NCBI GenBank assembly: GCA_021740785.1
Contig: JAIOZI010000010.1
Location: forward strand, 36,138 to 100,137
Source: Melioribacteraceae bacterium
Lineage (GTDB): Bacteria > Bacteroidota > Ignavibacteria > Ignavibacteriales > Melioribacteraceae
DNA length: 64,000 bases
Reading direction: 5' to 3'
This document shows positions 37,420 through 47,322 of this stretch, piece after piece. The notes beneath the pieces were generated by a model. It saw nothing but the letters and a program-made list of their open reading frames with translations. It was not told the origin of the DNA and did not search any database. The first letter of the stretch is position 1, and each line of letters begins with the position of its first letter. The position numbers and the translations under genes are program-made.

Positions 37420-37509
37420 CTAATTTAATTGCGAAGGATGTTAGTTTACCTCGGCTTTTTATTCTTTAACAACATTTACTAAATTAATTAACAGCAGATG
37501 AGGTAAATA

Positions 37510-38280
37510 ATGAGATTTAAGTTACAAAAAGATTATATTATCATCTTATTATTACTGATAAGTTCTATCGGGTTCTACAGTTGTGTAAACGAACCGACTA
37601 TTGAACACGTTACGCGCCCATTTACTATGTTAAGAATGGGTAATTTTGTGATCAACAGCGATCTTACTGTACAAATAGATGATAGCGCTCCTAGGACGTT
37701 AGCAAGGAATACGGTTATGAGTGCGTTTGAAGTTAAATCTGGTGCACGTAATCTATTAGTGAAGGATGTCTCCGGAAATGTTATTTATAATAGAAGTTTC
37801 GATGCTTTATCTTATGATGAAACTACATTGTTTTTCGGCGGATGGGCTTCACCAGTAGACACGGTAACTACTTTTGGTTTGAATTCTTATAGTGACGGAT
37901 GGACATATTTGAATGATTATACTCCACCGAAGGATTCCGGCGGTGTTTTCGTTTATAATTTCTTTGCAGATACACCAACTGATACAGCATTTACGATTGA
38001 TGTGACTTTTCATGAACCAGATTCATTACAAGATACAATAAAAATGGTTAATGAAATTGACTTCTTGGAAAGAGACAATGTACAGTTAGCTGCCGGTAAC
38101 TATCAAATGGTAATTAACGAAGTAATTGATGATGGTAGTACAACAACATATAAATTGATCGGTATTCATGATATTACAGTTGTTGAAGGAAAACGGATGT
38201 ATATAAGTATTGTCGGGACAAAGTCCTCATATGATATTGTAACTAAGGGAATTAATCCTCTTCCATCGAGGCCCAAATGA
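37510..38280 (+). CDS. Putative lipoprotein with DUF4397-like domain
   Basis: 256 aa. Short N-terminus, hydrophobic segment IIILLLLISSIGFYSC, with Cys at about residue 25 as probable lipidation site (relaxed lipobox FYSC). The mature part has LRMGNFVINSDLTVQIDD and later YNFFADTPTDTAFTIDVTF, which resemble the beta-strand repeats of DUF4397 proteins; the family call is tentative. It would be anchored in the inner or outer membrane facing the periplasm or surface. It stands 21 nt before the TonB-dependent receptor gene, which suggests a receptor-associated lipoprotein. Confidence 0.65.
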   Translation: MRFKLQKDYIIILLLLISSIGFYSCVNEPTIEHVTRPFTMLRMGNFVINSDLTVQIDDSAPRTLARNTVMSAFEVKSGARNLLVKDVSGNVIYNRSFDALSYDETTLFFGGWASPVDTVTTFGLNSYSDGWTYLNDYTPPKDSGGVFVYNFFADTPTDTAFTIDVTFHEPDSLQDTIKMVNEIDFLERDNVQLAAGNYQMVINEVIDDGSTTTYKLIGIHDITVVEGKRMYISIVGTKSSYDIVTKGINPLPSRPK

Positions 38281-38301
38281 AAAAAATAAGGGGAGAAGAT
38301 C

Positions 38302-41172
38302 ATGTTTAATAAAATAAGATTTTTCATATTGTCACTTATTTTTATCGTTCCGGCACTTACTTATGCACAGACCGGTAAGATAGTTGGTAAGGTTACTGAT
38401 TTAGAAACCGGTGAAGCTTTGATTGGTGCGAATGTGCTCATTGAAGCAACCAGTCTTGGTGCTGCGACTGATGAAAATGGTGATTTTATTATACTTAATG
38501 TTTCACCTGGTTCTTATAATATAAAAGCCAGGTTTATCGGGTATAAAGAACAATTAGTACAAAGTGTAAATGTTTCCGTTAACTTAACGACTGAAGTTGA
38601 TTTTGCTCTTCCCCCGGAAGATTACCAAACTGAAACTATAGTTGTTATTTCGGAACGACCATTGGTTGATAAAAACATAACAAACTCAACCAGTGTTGTA
38701 AAAGGGGAAGATATAGAAAATCTTCCTGTTAGAGGAGTTAACTCCGTTGTTTCAACTCAAGCGGGTGTTGTAAGCGGTAGAGGCGGCTTAAATATTCGTG
38801 GAAGTAGAAATGACGCAGTTGCTTATTATATTGACGGAGTATTGGTAAATAACCCGGTGTTTGGCGGCGCGCAATCTGGCGCTATTACAAATGCTATCGA
38901 AGAAATCCAGGTTCAAGCAGGCGGTTATTCTGCTGAATATGGCGGTGCAAACGGTGGTATTATTTCTACTCAAACAAGATCGGGTTCCGAACAATACAAA
39001 CTCACATTTGAAGGGATTACGGATAATTTTTCCGATGTGGGAAAAGAATTTATGGGTGGCTATACTTATGGTTACTCGGAATTGGTGCTTACAGCCGGTG
39101 GTCCGGTAATCCCATCTTACAAAAAACTGAGGTTCTTCGTTGCTGGTAGTAATGTATTTACCCGCTCTAATGCTGCTTTTTACGAAGGATATGATTTCAA
39201 GAATATTTATGAACCGGGTGTATCTACTGATACGTTTGATGTGTACTATCCAAAGGGATATGTTGTGAATAATCCCAACAACACATATCAGATTCAAGGT
39301 AACATAACTTGGGATCTTAATCCTTTCACTATTCGATTGAATGGTAACTTCCGCCGTCATGACGGAAGAAGCGGTGTTGGTGTAAATGATTTAGCTGCTG
39401 AATCTAGCGCTCAGCTTAATGAAGATCACACAATGTCGGGTAGCTTAAAGCTTACTCACCTATTAAGTAATAATTCATTCTACGATTTAATTGTGAATTA
39501 TTTTGGTGATTTTTATGTTTCTATGGATCCTGATTTTCGTCATAATATTGTTGCTTATGGCGATTCGATTGCAAATGCCGCTATAGGTAGACAGCTCAGG
39601 GGCGATGGTCAATCAATGACAAGAATCCGTGGTTATGGGTTTGCTTTAAGACCAAACGATTCTCCGCTATCAGGATATCTTAAGCAAAAAACTCAGAGCT
39701 TCGGTGGTAAGTTGAATTTCTTGTACCAGTTGGGAAAACATCATGAATTAAAAACTGGTGGAGAATTTACATATTATACCATACGTAGATATTCTTTAGG
39801 AAATGCTTTTGGTATTGCTACATTGCAAAAATCTATCGCTGATGGCAATATCTATGATGTTTACAACCGTCTTGATAATTATGGGTATGATGTTTATGGA
39901 AACGAGACAGATGAAAGCTTAGAGGCTCCCAAAAATCCTGTCTTTGCAGCATATTATATCCAAGACAAGATGGAATTTTCTGACTTAGTTCTAAATGTTG
40001 GATTCCGTCTAGACTATATCGATATTGATGGTGAGGTATTTAAAAATCCTGGAAATATCCTTTTTACTAATGAAGGCGAAATTGATCCCAAAGGATTAGA
40101 GGAAGTTGAACCGTTATTACAGATTACTCCAAGATTAGGTTTCTCATTCCCTGTAACTGACCGAACGGTTTTCCATGCACAATATGGTAAGTTTATTCAA
40201 CAAACACGCCTTAGAGACGTATATCAGGGCTATAATGTGGTTGCAGATAATATTAAAGGTGGATTTGCAATTTCACAACCCGTTGGATTTGGCTTAAGAC
40301 CTGAAAGAACTACATCTTATGAAATTGGTTTCAGACAGCAATTGGGTGAAAACTTTGCATTTGATATTACCGGTTTCTACAAAGATATAAAGGATCAAGT
40401 TCAAATTCGATCAATTTTTGCTGATGAAGGTGCAAACCACAAACAGTATTATGCATGGGTTAATGGTGACTTTTCTACGATTAAAGGTATCGAGATAAAA
40501 ATTGATTTGAGAAGAACTGAAAGAGTTGCATTACAGTTGGACTATACTTATTCTGACGCTCAGGGAACGGGTTCGAATCCTTCAACAGGATTCCGTCAGA
40601 TCTGGCAGTCGCCAACTGCTACGCCATTCTTTCCCCAGCAGATAGCTCCTCTTGATTTTAACCAAACTCATAGAGGCTTTCTGAATGTTGATTACCGATT
40701 TGGTAATGATGACGGTCCCTCGGTTGGCGGCAGTAAAATCTTATCTAACCTTGGTGCTAATCTTCTCTTTTCTTTTAATAGTGGTTTTAACTATACTCGT
40801 TGGAACGGATTTGGTAATGCTAGAATTCCTCAAGAACCTTTGAATTCTTCATCTACACCTTGGACGTTTCAGTTAGATGCCCGAATTGATAAGTCATTTG
40901 ACATTGGTCCACTAGGATTTAATGTTTACCTCTGGGTTATTAATGTTATGAATACGAAAAACGTAACAAACGTATTTCCAAATACAGGTGACCCATATGA
41001 CGACGGATATTTATCGAGCACTGATGGTAGAGCTGCGGTTGAAGGTTATCGCCAGAATTACGGCGAAGATGTTGCCCAGTTGTACCAGGATATTTACAGG
41101 GCTCAGATATATACTGCTGGTAACTTCGGCACACCTAGACAGATAAGATTAGGTGTTCGTCTTAGTTATTAA
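38302..41172 (+). CDS. TonB-dependent receptor with CarboxypepD_reg domain
   Basis: 956-aa outer-membrane receptor. Signal peptide to about residue 23 (ALTYAQ). A carboxypeptidase-regulatory-like domain occupies residues 24-112 (GKIVGKVTDLETGEALIGANV, TDENGDFIILNVSPGSY). A TonB-box-like segment TIVVISERPLV is at about 113-123. The plug follows (NLPVRGVNSVVSTQAGVV, LNIRGSRNDAVAYYIDGV), then a barrel ending IRLGVRLSY with a terminal aromatic. It lacks the SusC-specific features I would expect, and no SusD gene is adjacent. The substrate is unknown. RBS GGGGAG precedes ATG 38302. It forms a run with the lipoprotein, the 1146-aa protein and the PorV-like gene. Confidence 0.9.
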   Translation: MFNKIRFFILSLIFIVPALTYAQTGKIVGKVTDLETGEALIGANVLIEATSLGAATDENGDFIILNVSPGSYNIKARFIGYKEQLVQSVNVSVNLTTEVDFALPPEDYQTETIVVISERPLVDKNITNSTSVVKGEDIENLPVRGVNSVVSTQAGVVSGRGGLNIRGSRNDAVAYYIDGVLVNNPVFGGAQSGAITNAIEEIQVQAGGYSAEYGGANGGIISTQTRSGSEQYKLTFEGITDNFSDVGKEFMGGYTYGYSELVLTAGGPVIPSYKKLRFFVAGSNVFTRSNAAFYEGYDFKNIYEPGVSTDTFDVYYPKGYVVNNPNNTYQIQGNITWDLNPFTIRLNGNFRRHDGRSGVGVNDLAAESSAQLNEDHTMSGSLKLTHLLSNNSFYDLIVNYFGDFYVSMDPDFRHNIVAYGDSIANAAIGRQLRGDGQSMTRIRGYGFALRPNDSPLSGYLKQKTQSFGGKLNFLYQLGKHHELKTGGEFTYYTIRRYSLGNAFGIATLQKSIADGNIYDVYNRLDNYGYDVYGNETDESLEAPKNPVFAAYYIQDKMEFSDLVLNVGFRLDYIDIDGEVFKNPGNILFTNEGEIDPKGLEEVEPLLQITPRLGFSFPVTDRTVFHAQYGKFIQQTRLRDVYQGYNVVADNIKGGFAISQPVGFGLRPERTTSYEIGFRQQLGENFAFDITGFYKDIKDQVQIRSIFADEGANHKQYYAWVNGDFSTIKGIEIKIDLRRTERVALQLDYTYSDAQGTGSNPSTGFRQIWQSPTATPFFPQQIAPLDFNQTHRGFLNVDYRFGNDDGPSVGGSKILSNLGANLLFSFNSGFNYTRWNGFGNARIPQEPLNSSSTPWTFQLDARIDKSFDIGPLGFNVYLWVINVMNTKNVTNVFPNTGDPYDDGYLSSTDGRAAVEGYRQNYGEDVAQLYQDIYRAQIYTAGNFGTPRQIRLGVRLSY

Positions 41173-41204
41173 TAATCATTTTTTGAACTAGTCGGAGAAC
41201 AATA

Positions 41205-44200
41205 ATGCGTAAAAAGTTAAGCTACATTCTGACGATATTTGCTCTTGTGAGTGTTGCTTCTCTTAGTTTTTTCAGAGGATATGCCGATGGGGATAAAAAC
41301 CTAAGCAAAACCAACGTCAATGATAACTATGCATATATCGCAATAAATCAATGCTTTATGTGGGTTTCAAATAATGGCGATGGTAGTCATGATCCTCGTA
41401 CCGATGGCAGCGGTTTTTACTGGCCTGGCGGTGAAAATGCAACTATTCCTGCAATTTTTGAGGATGGTTTGATTTTTGCCGGTAAAATCGGTAGAGAAAT
41501 TAGGATGAACGGTAATACTCATAGGCAAGGATTACAAGCTGGTGTTATTAAAGAAGATGGTACACCGGATGATCCAAGCAAAGACGAATATAAAATATAT
41601 AAAATCCGTAAGGGTTGGGAATTACTCCCGCCCGGTGATTTAAAAACGAACTTAAAATCAGATTATGAAAATTGGCCTGATCACCAGGGTGCACCATACA
41701 TAGATGTTAATAATAATGATGTATTTGATCCTTATGTTGATGATCCTTTTATCGGCGACGAAGTTTTATTCTACGTTGCAAACGATATGGATCCCTCGAG
41801 ATCAACATTTACTTATGGAACCCTCCCGATGGGACTGGAATTCCAAACAACTATCTGGGCTTTTAATAGAGCAGGTGATTTAGGCGATATTGTATTTAAG
41901 AAATATAAAATTATTAATAAAGGTTCTAATACTATTCGAGAAATGTATCTGGGATTTTGGTCTGATACCGACTTAGGATTTGCCGGTGATGACTTTACCG
42001 GATGTGATAGTTTATTGAGCTTAGGTTATACATATAATGGTGATGAAAATGATGACGATAATTATGGATCACCTCCACCGGCAATTGGATATGATTTCTT
42101 CCAAGGTCCAATTGTTCCTTATGATGTTAATAAATATCCAATTATTGAAAAGAAAGATCTTCCTGATAGTGCTAAATTTTCAAATGCTAAAGGACAACCT
42201 ATATGGAAAAAAGATTACACTAATTTACCCATGACAGGATTTACCTTTTACATAAATATTGCCGGCACTATATATCGTGATCCACAGCAGGGTGTAGCCG
42301 AAGGTTCAGTAGAGTTCTATAATTATTTATCTGGTTATATCTGGAATGGTGAGCCTTTTATTGATCCGCATACAACTAAAGAGACGAAGATTATTTTAGC
42401 TGGTGATCCTGTTCTTGGTACCGGTTGGTATGAAGGTCCAGGTTGGCCAGGTGGTCCGGATGCTGATGATAGACGACATCTTCAAGCTTCTGGTCCATTT
42501 ACTATGTCTCCGGGAGATACCCAGGAAGTAGTTGTTGGTATTATAATTGCCAGAGGTAGTAGTTCAATTAATAGTATTGCTGAATTAAAGCGAAAAGACC
42601 TTGCTGCACAAATTGCATATGATCTTGACTTTAATTTAACTGATGCACCTCCAGCTCCTAAATTGCATTCAAGACCGCAAGATCATGGGGTTACTTTATG
42701 GTGGGAACCTAATGCAGAGGACTATGATGAATTTGATCCTTTGATTCCTGAACAACTGACATTTCCGGATTCTGTTGTAATTGTAGATGATACCACCTAT
42801 AATTTTGAAGGTTATCGTGTATGGCAGTTTTCTGATTTGGCTGGTTCTGATCCACAACTGTTAGCCGTATATGATATTCAAAACGGAATAAAAGATATAA
42901 GTAGTTACGTTTATGATTTTGTTAATGTAACCGGTATTGATCCTGATCCAGTAATACAAGCACCGGATGATGGTATCAAGCGATTTATTTATTTAACATA
43001 TGATGCTTTTACTAATACACCATTCAATAATGGTTCCCCGTACTATTTTGGTGTTACAGCATACGGTTATTCCAAATGGAGTGATCCTCCAATATTAGAA
43101 AGTACTCCTGTTGTTATCGAGGTAAGACCATCAGCAAGATCAATTGGCTATACTTCTGAGTACTTAGCTGATGAAGATGTTGTTGCCACCCAGATTTCAG
43201 GCGATGGAGACGGACGGGTTACATTTAAAGTTGTTGATCCGGATGGCTTAACAGGAAAACCTTATCGAGTGGTTATTAACGGTGATGCTGTTAATGATAA
43301 TTTAACCTACTCATTATTCAGAGACGACGGAAATACTCTGTCGAATGCTATGGGAACAGGCGATTCCCTTGATGCTGAGGGAAATCCTGTAAATGATTAT
43401 ACTATTTTAATTGATTCATCCAGGATTCCTAAGATGCCATATTCAATGTCGTGGATCGATACTCTTAAAAATTGGATAAAGGCTGACTCAGCAGGTTATG
43501 AGGATTTTGTTAATTACAATGATTATGCAAATAAAACTAAATTATCAACCGCAGTATTTGACAGCGATACTTCTTCAGTAATTGTAATGGATGGATTTAT
43601 TCCAATTATTGAGAATGTTGGACAGAATAAAATCAATGAAGTAGTTACTAATCACAGGGTTAAAGGTATTTCTGAATTTGCAAATGCTGATGGTGAGCTT
43701 TCAGAGCCTGTTGATGTTTATTACAGACCTCAAGACACAACTGTAATCAGCTCTACTGGTAATTGGTATGTGAAATCTAGTAAAACAGGTCAATTTGTTT
43801 TCCAAAAACTTCCTGCGAATGAAGGTCTGGGTTTTAACACATATGAAATTAGGTTTACCAGTACTGGTTCACAATATTACTTAATGAACTTCATACCGGG
43901 ATTTACGTTCGTTACAAAAAACGATACAATGGGACGAGGAACAATTCCATTCGAAGTTTGGGACCTTGGTAACGATGTTAATTCCGATACTGATGATGTT
44001 CGACTCACTGTAAAAATAGTAGATTATGATGGAGGTAACCTCGAAAGAGCTATTCAAGACTCTATGTGGTCACAAACTCCATCAGGTGTTTGGGAATCAA
44101 TATATGTATATGATGCATCAGGTTCCTTCTCGCCTGATTCAATGCCCGCGAGAAGTGGGAATTCAAGTGAAAAAGATTTCAAATTTGGTAATTTTGATTT

Positions 44201-44645
44201 CGTTGGCGAAATACCAGATGAAGGTACTGTGATAAGAGTTTCTTCTTGGAAACCACTTCAAAGTGGAAATAGCTTTGAATTAACGCTTAATTCTGCAGAT
44301 TTCAATGATAAAACTGCCGCTAGAACTAATGTTGATAAAATTAGTGTTTTCCCGAATCCTTATTTCGGAGCTCACTCACTGGAGTTAGGTAAATATCAAA
44401 GATTTATGAGATTCATTGGATTACCTCAAGAGGTAACAATTCGAATATTCTCATTATCTGGTGTATTTGTCAGAAAGCTTCAAAAAAATGATAATTCCGA
44501 ATATGTTGATTGGGATCTCTTAAACGCTGATGCTTTACCAGTTGCAAGCGGTATTTATATTGCATATATAGATATGCCCGGAATTGGTACAAAAACGATG
44601 AAACTAGCAGTTATTCAAGAACAGCAGTACATCGATAGACTCTAG
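41205..44645 (+). CDS. Large secreted protein with atypical T9SS/FlgD-like C-terminal domain
   Basis: 1146 aa with an N-terminal signal peptide or anchor (LSYILTIFALVSVASLSFFRGYA). The body is rich in Asp, Gly, Tyr and Trp, with YxPGGENAT-like and DVNNNDVFDPY segments, the latter resembling calcium-binding acidic loops. A fibronectin-like stretch sits near 490-640. The last 100 residues resemble a sorting or FlgD-Ig-like domain (ISVFPNPYFG, VTIRIFSLSGVFVRKL, VASGIYIAYI) but the NYPNPFNP signature is absent and a 10-residue tail (QEQQYIDRL) follows. No enzyme motif was recognised. Located between a TonB receptor and a PorV-like barrel, it may be their exported partner. Confidence 0.72.
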   Translation: MRKKLSYILTIFALVSVASLSFFRGYADGDKNLSKTNVNDNYAYIAINQCFMWVSNNGDGSHDPRTDGSGFYWPGGENATIPAIFEDGLIFAGKIGREIRMNGNTHRQGLQAGVIKEDGTPDDPSKDEYKIYKIRKGWELLPPGDLKTNLKSDYENWPDHQGAPYIDVNNNDVFDPYVDDPFIGDEVLFYVANDMDPSRSTFTYGTLPMGLEFQTTIWAFNRAGDLGDIVFKKYKIINKGSNTIREMYLGFWSDTDLGFAGDDFTGCDSLLSLGYTYNGDENDDDNYGSPPPAIGYDFFQGPIVPYDVNKYPIIEKKDLPDSAKFSNAKGQPIWKKDYTNLPMTGFTFYINIAGTIYRDPQQGVAEGSVEFYNYLSGYIWNGEPFIDPHTTKETKIILAGDPVLGTGWYEGPGWPGGPDADDRRHLQASGPFTMSPGDTQEVVVGIIIARGSSSINSIAELKRKDLAAQIAYDLDFNLTDAPPAPKLHSRPQDHGVTLWWEPNAEDYDEFDPLIPEQLTFPDSVVIVDDTTYNFEGYRVWQFSDLAGSDPQLLAVYDIQNGIKDISSYVYDFVNVTGIDPDPVIQAPDDGIKRFIYLTYDAFTNTPFNNGSPYYFGVTAYGYSKWSDPPILESTPVVIEVRPSARSIGYTSEYLADEDVVATQISGDGDGRVTFKVVDPDGLTGKPYRVVINGDAVNDNLTYSLFRDDGNTLSNAMGTGDSLDAEGNPVNDYTILIDSSRIPKMPYSMSWIDTLKNWIKADSAGYEDFVNYNDYANKTKLSTAVFDSDTSSVIVMDGFIPIIENVGQNKINEVVTNHRVKGISEFANADGELSEPVDVYYRPQDTTVISSTGNWYVKSSKTGQFVFQKLPANEGLGFNTYEIRFTSTGSQYYLMNFIPGFTFVTKNDTMGRGTIPFEVWDLGNDVNSDTDDVRLTVKIVDYDGGNLERAIQDSMWSQTPSGVWESIYVYDASGSFSPDSMPARSGNSSEKDFKFGNFDFVGEIPDEGTVIRVSSWKPLQSGNSFELTLNSADFNDKTAARTNVDKISVFPNPYFGAHSLELGKYQRFMRFIGLPQEVTIRIFSLSGVFVRKLQKNDNSEYVDWDLLNADALPVASGIYIAYIDMPGIGTKTMKLAVIQEQQYIDRL

Positions 44646-44704
44646 AATATGCTTGGGAAATTGTTCCTTAAGCAATGTTGAAATAATTATAAAGGAGAAT
44701 AAAG

Positions 44705-45742
44705 ATGTTAAAAAAAGCAATAAAAATATTAGCAATTTCGTTAATGTTTGTTGCTCTTACGGTTGATGTATTCGCTGGCGGTGGTAAAAGAAATGGAACT
44801 GCAGCAGCAGCTGAACTATTGATTCCTGTAAGTGCGCGAGGATTAGCGATGAGTGGGGCATATTTAGCCGGATTCGAAGGATTAGATGCTATCTACTATA
44901 ACCCTGCGGGTTTAGGTGTAACCAATAATAGTGCAGAAGCAATGTTCTCTTATATGAATTACATTGCTGATATTGGTTTCTCTTATGCAGCGGTAGCAAT
45001 GAATTTCGAAAGTTTCGGTGCATTAGGTTTTAGTGTTAGAACTTTGGATTTTGGAGATATCCCTGTTACTACTGTCGAAAATCCATATGGTACTGGCGCT
45101 ACCTTCTCACCAACCTACGTAACTCTAGGTGTGACTTACTCAAATGCACTGACCGATAGAATTCGTGTTGGTGTTAACGTAAATATTATTACTGAAGAAA
45201 TTATGAGAACATCTGCAACCGGTTTTGCTTTTGATGCCGGCATCCAATATAACGGTTTAGCCGGTGTTGAAGGCTTAAAGATGGGTGTGGCACTTAGAAA
45301 CTTAGGTCCGCAGATTAAATTTGAAGGACCAGACTTGTTGAGATTTGCCGAAGAAACAGGTTCAAAAAGAGGTCAGAACTTTTATGCTATTCAATCCGCT
45401 GACTTTGAACTGCCTTCTCAACTTGAGTTAGGTCTGGCTTATGAAAGAAGATTCTCAGATTCGTATAAAGCATTATTTGCTACTTCATTCCAGAATAACA
45501 ACTTCTCGCATGATGAATATCGTTTTGCAGGTGAATTCGCCTACAACGACATTTTCTTTTTGAGAGGCGGTTATACTTATGTTGGTGAAGCTGTTGATGA
45601 TGCTGATCAATACATTTGGGGACCATCTTTCGGTGCAGGTGTTAAATTGGAATCAGCTCTTAATATTACTGTTGATTATGCTTTTAGAGCAGTAACTTAT
45701 TTTGATGCTAACCATATGATTACTGTTACATTGGGATTCTAA
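44705..45742 (+). CDS. PorV/PorQ-family outer-membrane protein
   Basis: 345 aa. Signal peptide to about residue 25 (VDVFAGG). The mature N-terminus has the PorV/PorQ (UPF0164) hallmark LLIPVSARGLAMSGAYLAGFEGLDAIYYNPAGLG, then a FadL-like 14-strand barrel pattern ending MITVTLGF with a terminal Phe. In T9SS, PorV carries cargo from the translocon to the attachment complex; paralogues also serve individual substrates. Its place after the TonB receptor and the 1146-aa protein suggests a dedicated shuttle for that protein. AAAGGAG precedes ATG 44705. A strong terminator follows at 45771. Confidence 0.87.
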   Translation: MLKKAIKILAISLMFVALTVDVFAGGGKRNGTAAAAELLIPVSARGLAMSGAYLAGFEGLDAIYYNPAGLGVTNNSAEAMFSYMNYIADIGFSYAAVAMNFESFGALGFSVRTLDFGDIPVTTVENPYGTGATFSPTYVTLGVTYSNALTDRIRVGVNVNIITEEIMRTSATGFAFDAGIQYNGLAGVEGLKMGVALRNLGPQIKFEGPDLLRFAEETGSKRGQNFYAIQSADFELPSQLELGLAYERRFSDSYKALFATSFQNNNFSHDEYRFAGEFAYNDIFFLRGGYTYVGEAVDDADQYIWGPSFGAGVKLESALNITVDYAFRAVTYFDANHMITVTLGF

Positions 45743-45770
45743 TTACCCTACATCTAATTATTGATTGAAA

Positions 45771-45798
45771 AAAGGCTGATTAATTTCAGCCTTTTTTC
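45771..45798 (+). terminator. Intrinsic terminator after the PorV-like gene
   Basis: AAAGGCTGA (45771-45779), loop TTAATT, TCAGCCTTT (45786-45794), continuing as a T run. The A-rich 5' flank could make it work in both directions. It ends the 35-46 kb envelope cassette. Confidence 0.88.
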
Positions 45799-45826
45799 AT
45801 ATTATATAAATAAATATCTTGCCGAC

Positions 45827-47191
45827 ATGAAAAAAATTATAGTTATTCTTTTAATGTTCGTATCAATTGCCATTTTAGGTCAGAATAAATTTGAAATGGA
45901 ATTTGATTATGCCCGTTTTTACTTGGATGAAAGCATGGGTTTCCTTGAAATATATTATGCTTTTGACCAAGCAACCATGAGCCCTTTGGTTAAGGACGGT
46001 CAATCTTTAGTTTCAGGTGAGCTTGGGATTAAAATTCAGAATGTTGAAACCGGTGCAGAGGTTGTAAATAAAAACTGGAAATTTGATATTCCTTCTAATA
46101 AAAGTAATCCAAATCAGCAAATTTTGACCGGAGTACTGCGGTTCCCATTAAATAATGGGAATTATAGATGCGCTGTTATTGGGAAAGATTTAAATGGAAG
46201 TGTCAAGAAAGACAGTTCGATTTTTAATTTGGAGATGAATTCACTAACTCAAGATTCATTCTCAATAAGTGATATTGAAGTTGCCAGCTCAATAAAACAG
46301 TTTAGTGAGGATACAGAGTCGATATTCTATAAAAACACATTGGAGGTAGTTCCCAATCCTAATCGATTATTCGGTGAGGGGATACCTGTGCTGTATTTTT
46401 ATTCGGAAATTTATCACCCTGGCGAAAACTCAGATAAACAATACAGAATTGATCACTATCTATTCAATGATAGAAATATTGAAAAGTTCAAAAAGACAAA
46501 ATACCTCACATTAAAAAATTCAGCTATTGTTGAAATTGGCGCCATTAAGGTTAATGATTTGCCTTCCGGCGGGTATAATTTAGTTGTTGCTGTATCTGAT
46601 ACAAGTGAGAAAGCAACTATTACAGCGACTAAAAGGATTTACGTATATAATCCCTCCATCTTGGATTCGACAACGACCATTGAAGGAGACGTTGATTTGC
46701 TTTCATCCGAATTAGCAGTTATGGCAGAAGATGAACTTGAAGAAATGTTTACCGTTTCTAAATACATTGCTTCAAAAAATGAAATTGACAGTTGGAAGCA
46801 GATGACAACACTTGAAGGTAAGAGAAATTTTATCTATGATTTTTGGAAAAGACGTGATGAAAAAATCGAAACTCCCCAGAATGAAACTAAAATAGAATAT
46901 TTCAATAGAGTTGCGTATGCCGATGAACATTTTTCAAACCTGCTCCAGAAACGCGGCGCGAATTCTGATCAGGGTAGAGTTTATATAGTTTACGGGCCAC
47001 CTAGTGAAATTATACGTCACCCGTTTGAATCCGAAACGGTACCTTATGAAATATGGGATTATGAACATATCGAAGGCGGCGTAAGATTTATTTTTGCAGA
47101 TTTTTCGGGATTCAAAGAATACAATCTTATTCATTCCGATAAGAGAGGTGAATTACAAGATGTAAATTGGGAAGAACGTATTAGCAGGTAG
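45827..47191 (+). CDS. GWxTD-domain protein, copy 1
   Basis: 454 aa from ATG 45827; the frame is open back to 45761 but that part crosses the terminator, and ATG 45827 begins a proper signal peptide (MKKIIVILLMFVSIAILGQ). The N-terminal half is a beta-rich region (FEMEFDYARFYLDESMGFLEIYYAF). The C-terminal half from about 300 is the GWxTD domain: SKYIASKNEI, FIYDFWKRRDE, YFNRVAYADEHFS, GRVYIVYGPPSEI, YEIWDYE and FIFADFSGFKEY. The name-giving motif reads GANSD here. Function of the family is unknown; a periplasmic or surface location is expected. A paralogue lies at 49197. Confidence 0.85.
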   Translation: MKKIIVILLMFVSIAILGQNKFEMEFDYARFYLDESMGFLEIYYAFDQATMSPLVKDGQSLVSGELGIKIQNVETGAEVVNKNWKFDIPSNKSNPNQQILTGVLRFPLNNGNYRCAVIGKDLNGSVKKDSSIFNLEMNSLTQDSFSISDIEVASSIKQFSEDTESIFYKNTLEVVPNPNRLFGEGIPVLYFYSEIYHPGENSDKQYRIDHYLFNDRNIEKFKKTKYLTLKNSAIVEIGAIKVNDLPSGGYNLVVAVSDTSEKATITATKRIYVYNPSILDSTTTIEGDVDLLSSELAVMAEDELEEMFTVSKYIASKNEIDSWKQMTTLEGKRNFIYDFWKRRDEKIETPQNETKIEYFNRVAYADEHFSNLLQKRGANSDQGRVYIVYGPPSEIIRHPFESETVPYEIWDYEHIEGGVRFIFADFSGFKEYNLIHSDKRGELQDVNWEERISR

Positions 47192-47206
47192 TTTATTTTT
47201 CTTTTT

Positions 47207-47239
47207 TAAAAGGGCAGGATTAATTCCTGCCTTTTTTTT
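47207..47239 (+). terminator. Intrinsic terminator after GWxTD copy 1
   Basis: GGCAGGA (47213-47219), loop TTAAT, TCCTGCC (47225-47231), then eight T. The preceding A run (47207-47211) can extend the stem. It separates this gene from the GT39-TPR gene. Confidence 0.88.
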
Positions 47240-47322
47240 GCTTAAAAATATTCATGTATAACTTAGTTTTTAATTAAATTTGTTATTTGTAAAATAAATA
47301 TCGGAATACGGTAAATTAGTCT

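Noticed and set aside
38788..39360. 190-codon open frame on the - strand inside the TonB receptor gene
   Set aside because: It lies fully inside a well-supported gene on the + strand, starts without a ribosome-binding site and shows no recognisable domain. It is a shadow frame, as are the other - strand frames.
44650..44672. Hairpin GCTT-GGAA/TTCC-AAGC between the 1146-aa gene and the PorV-like gene as a terminator
   Set aside because: The stem is short and interrupted and has no T run after it.
45761..45826. 22-residue N-terminal extension of GWxTD copy 1
   Set aside because: It is encoded by the terminator hairpin after the PorV-like gene, and the signal peptide begins at ATG 45827.
47275..47282. 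TAAATTTG as promoter of the GT39-TPR gene
   Set aside because: The -7 match is good, but no TTG lies 19-21 bases upstream; the nearest is 34 bases away.
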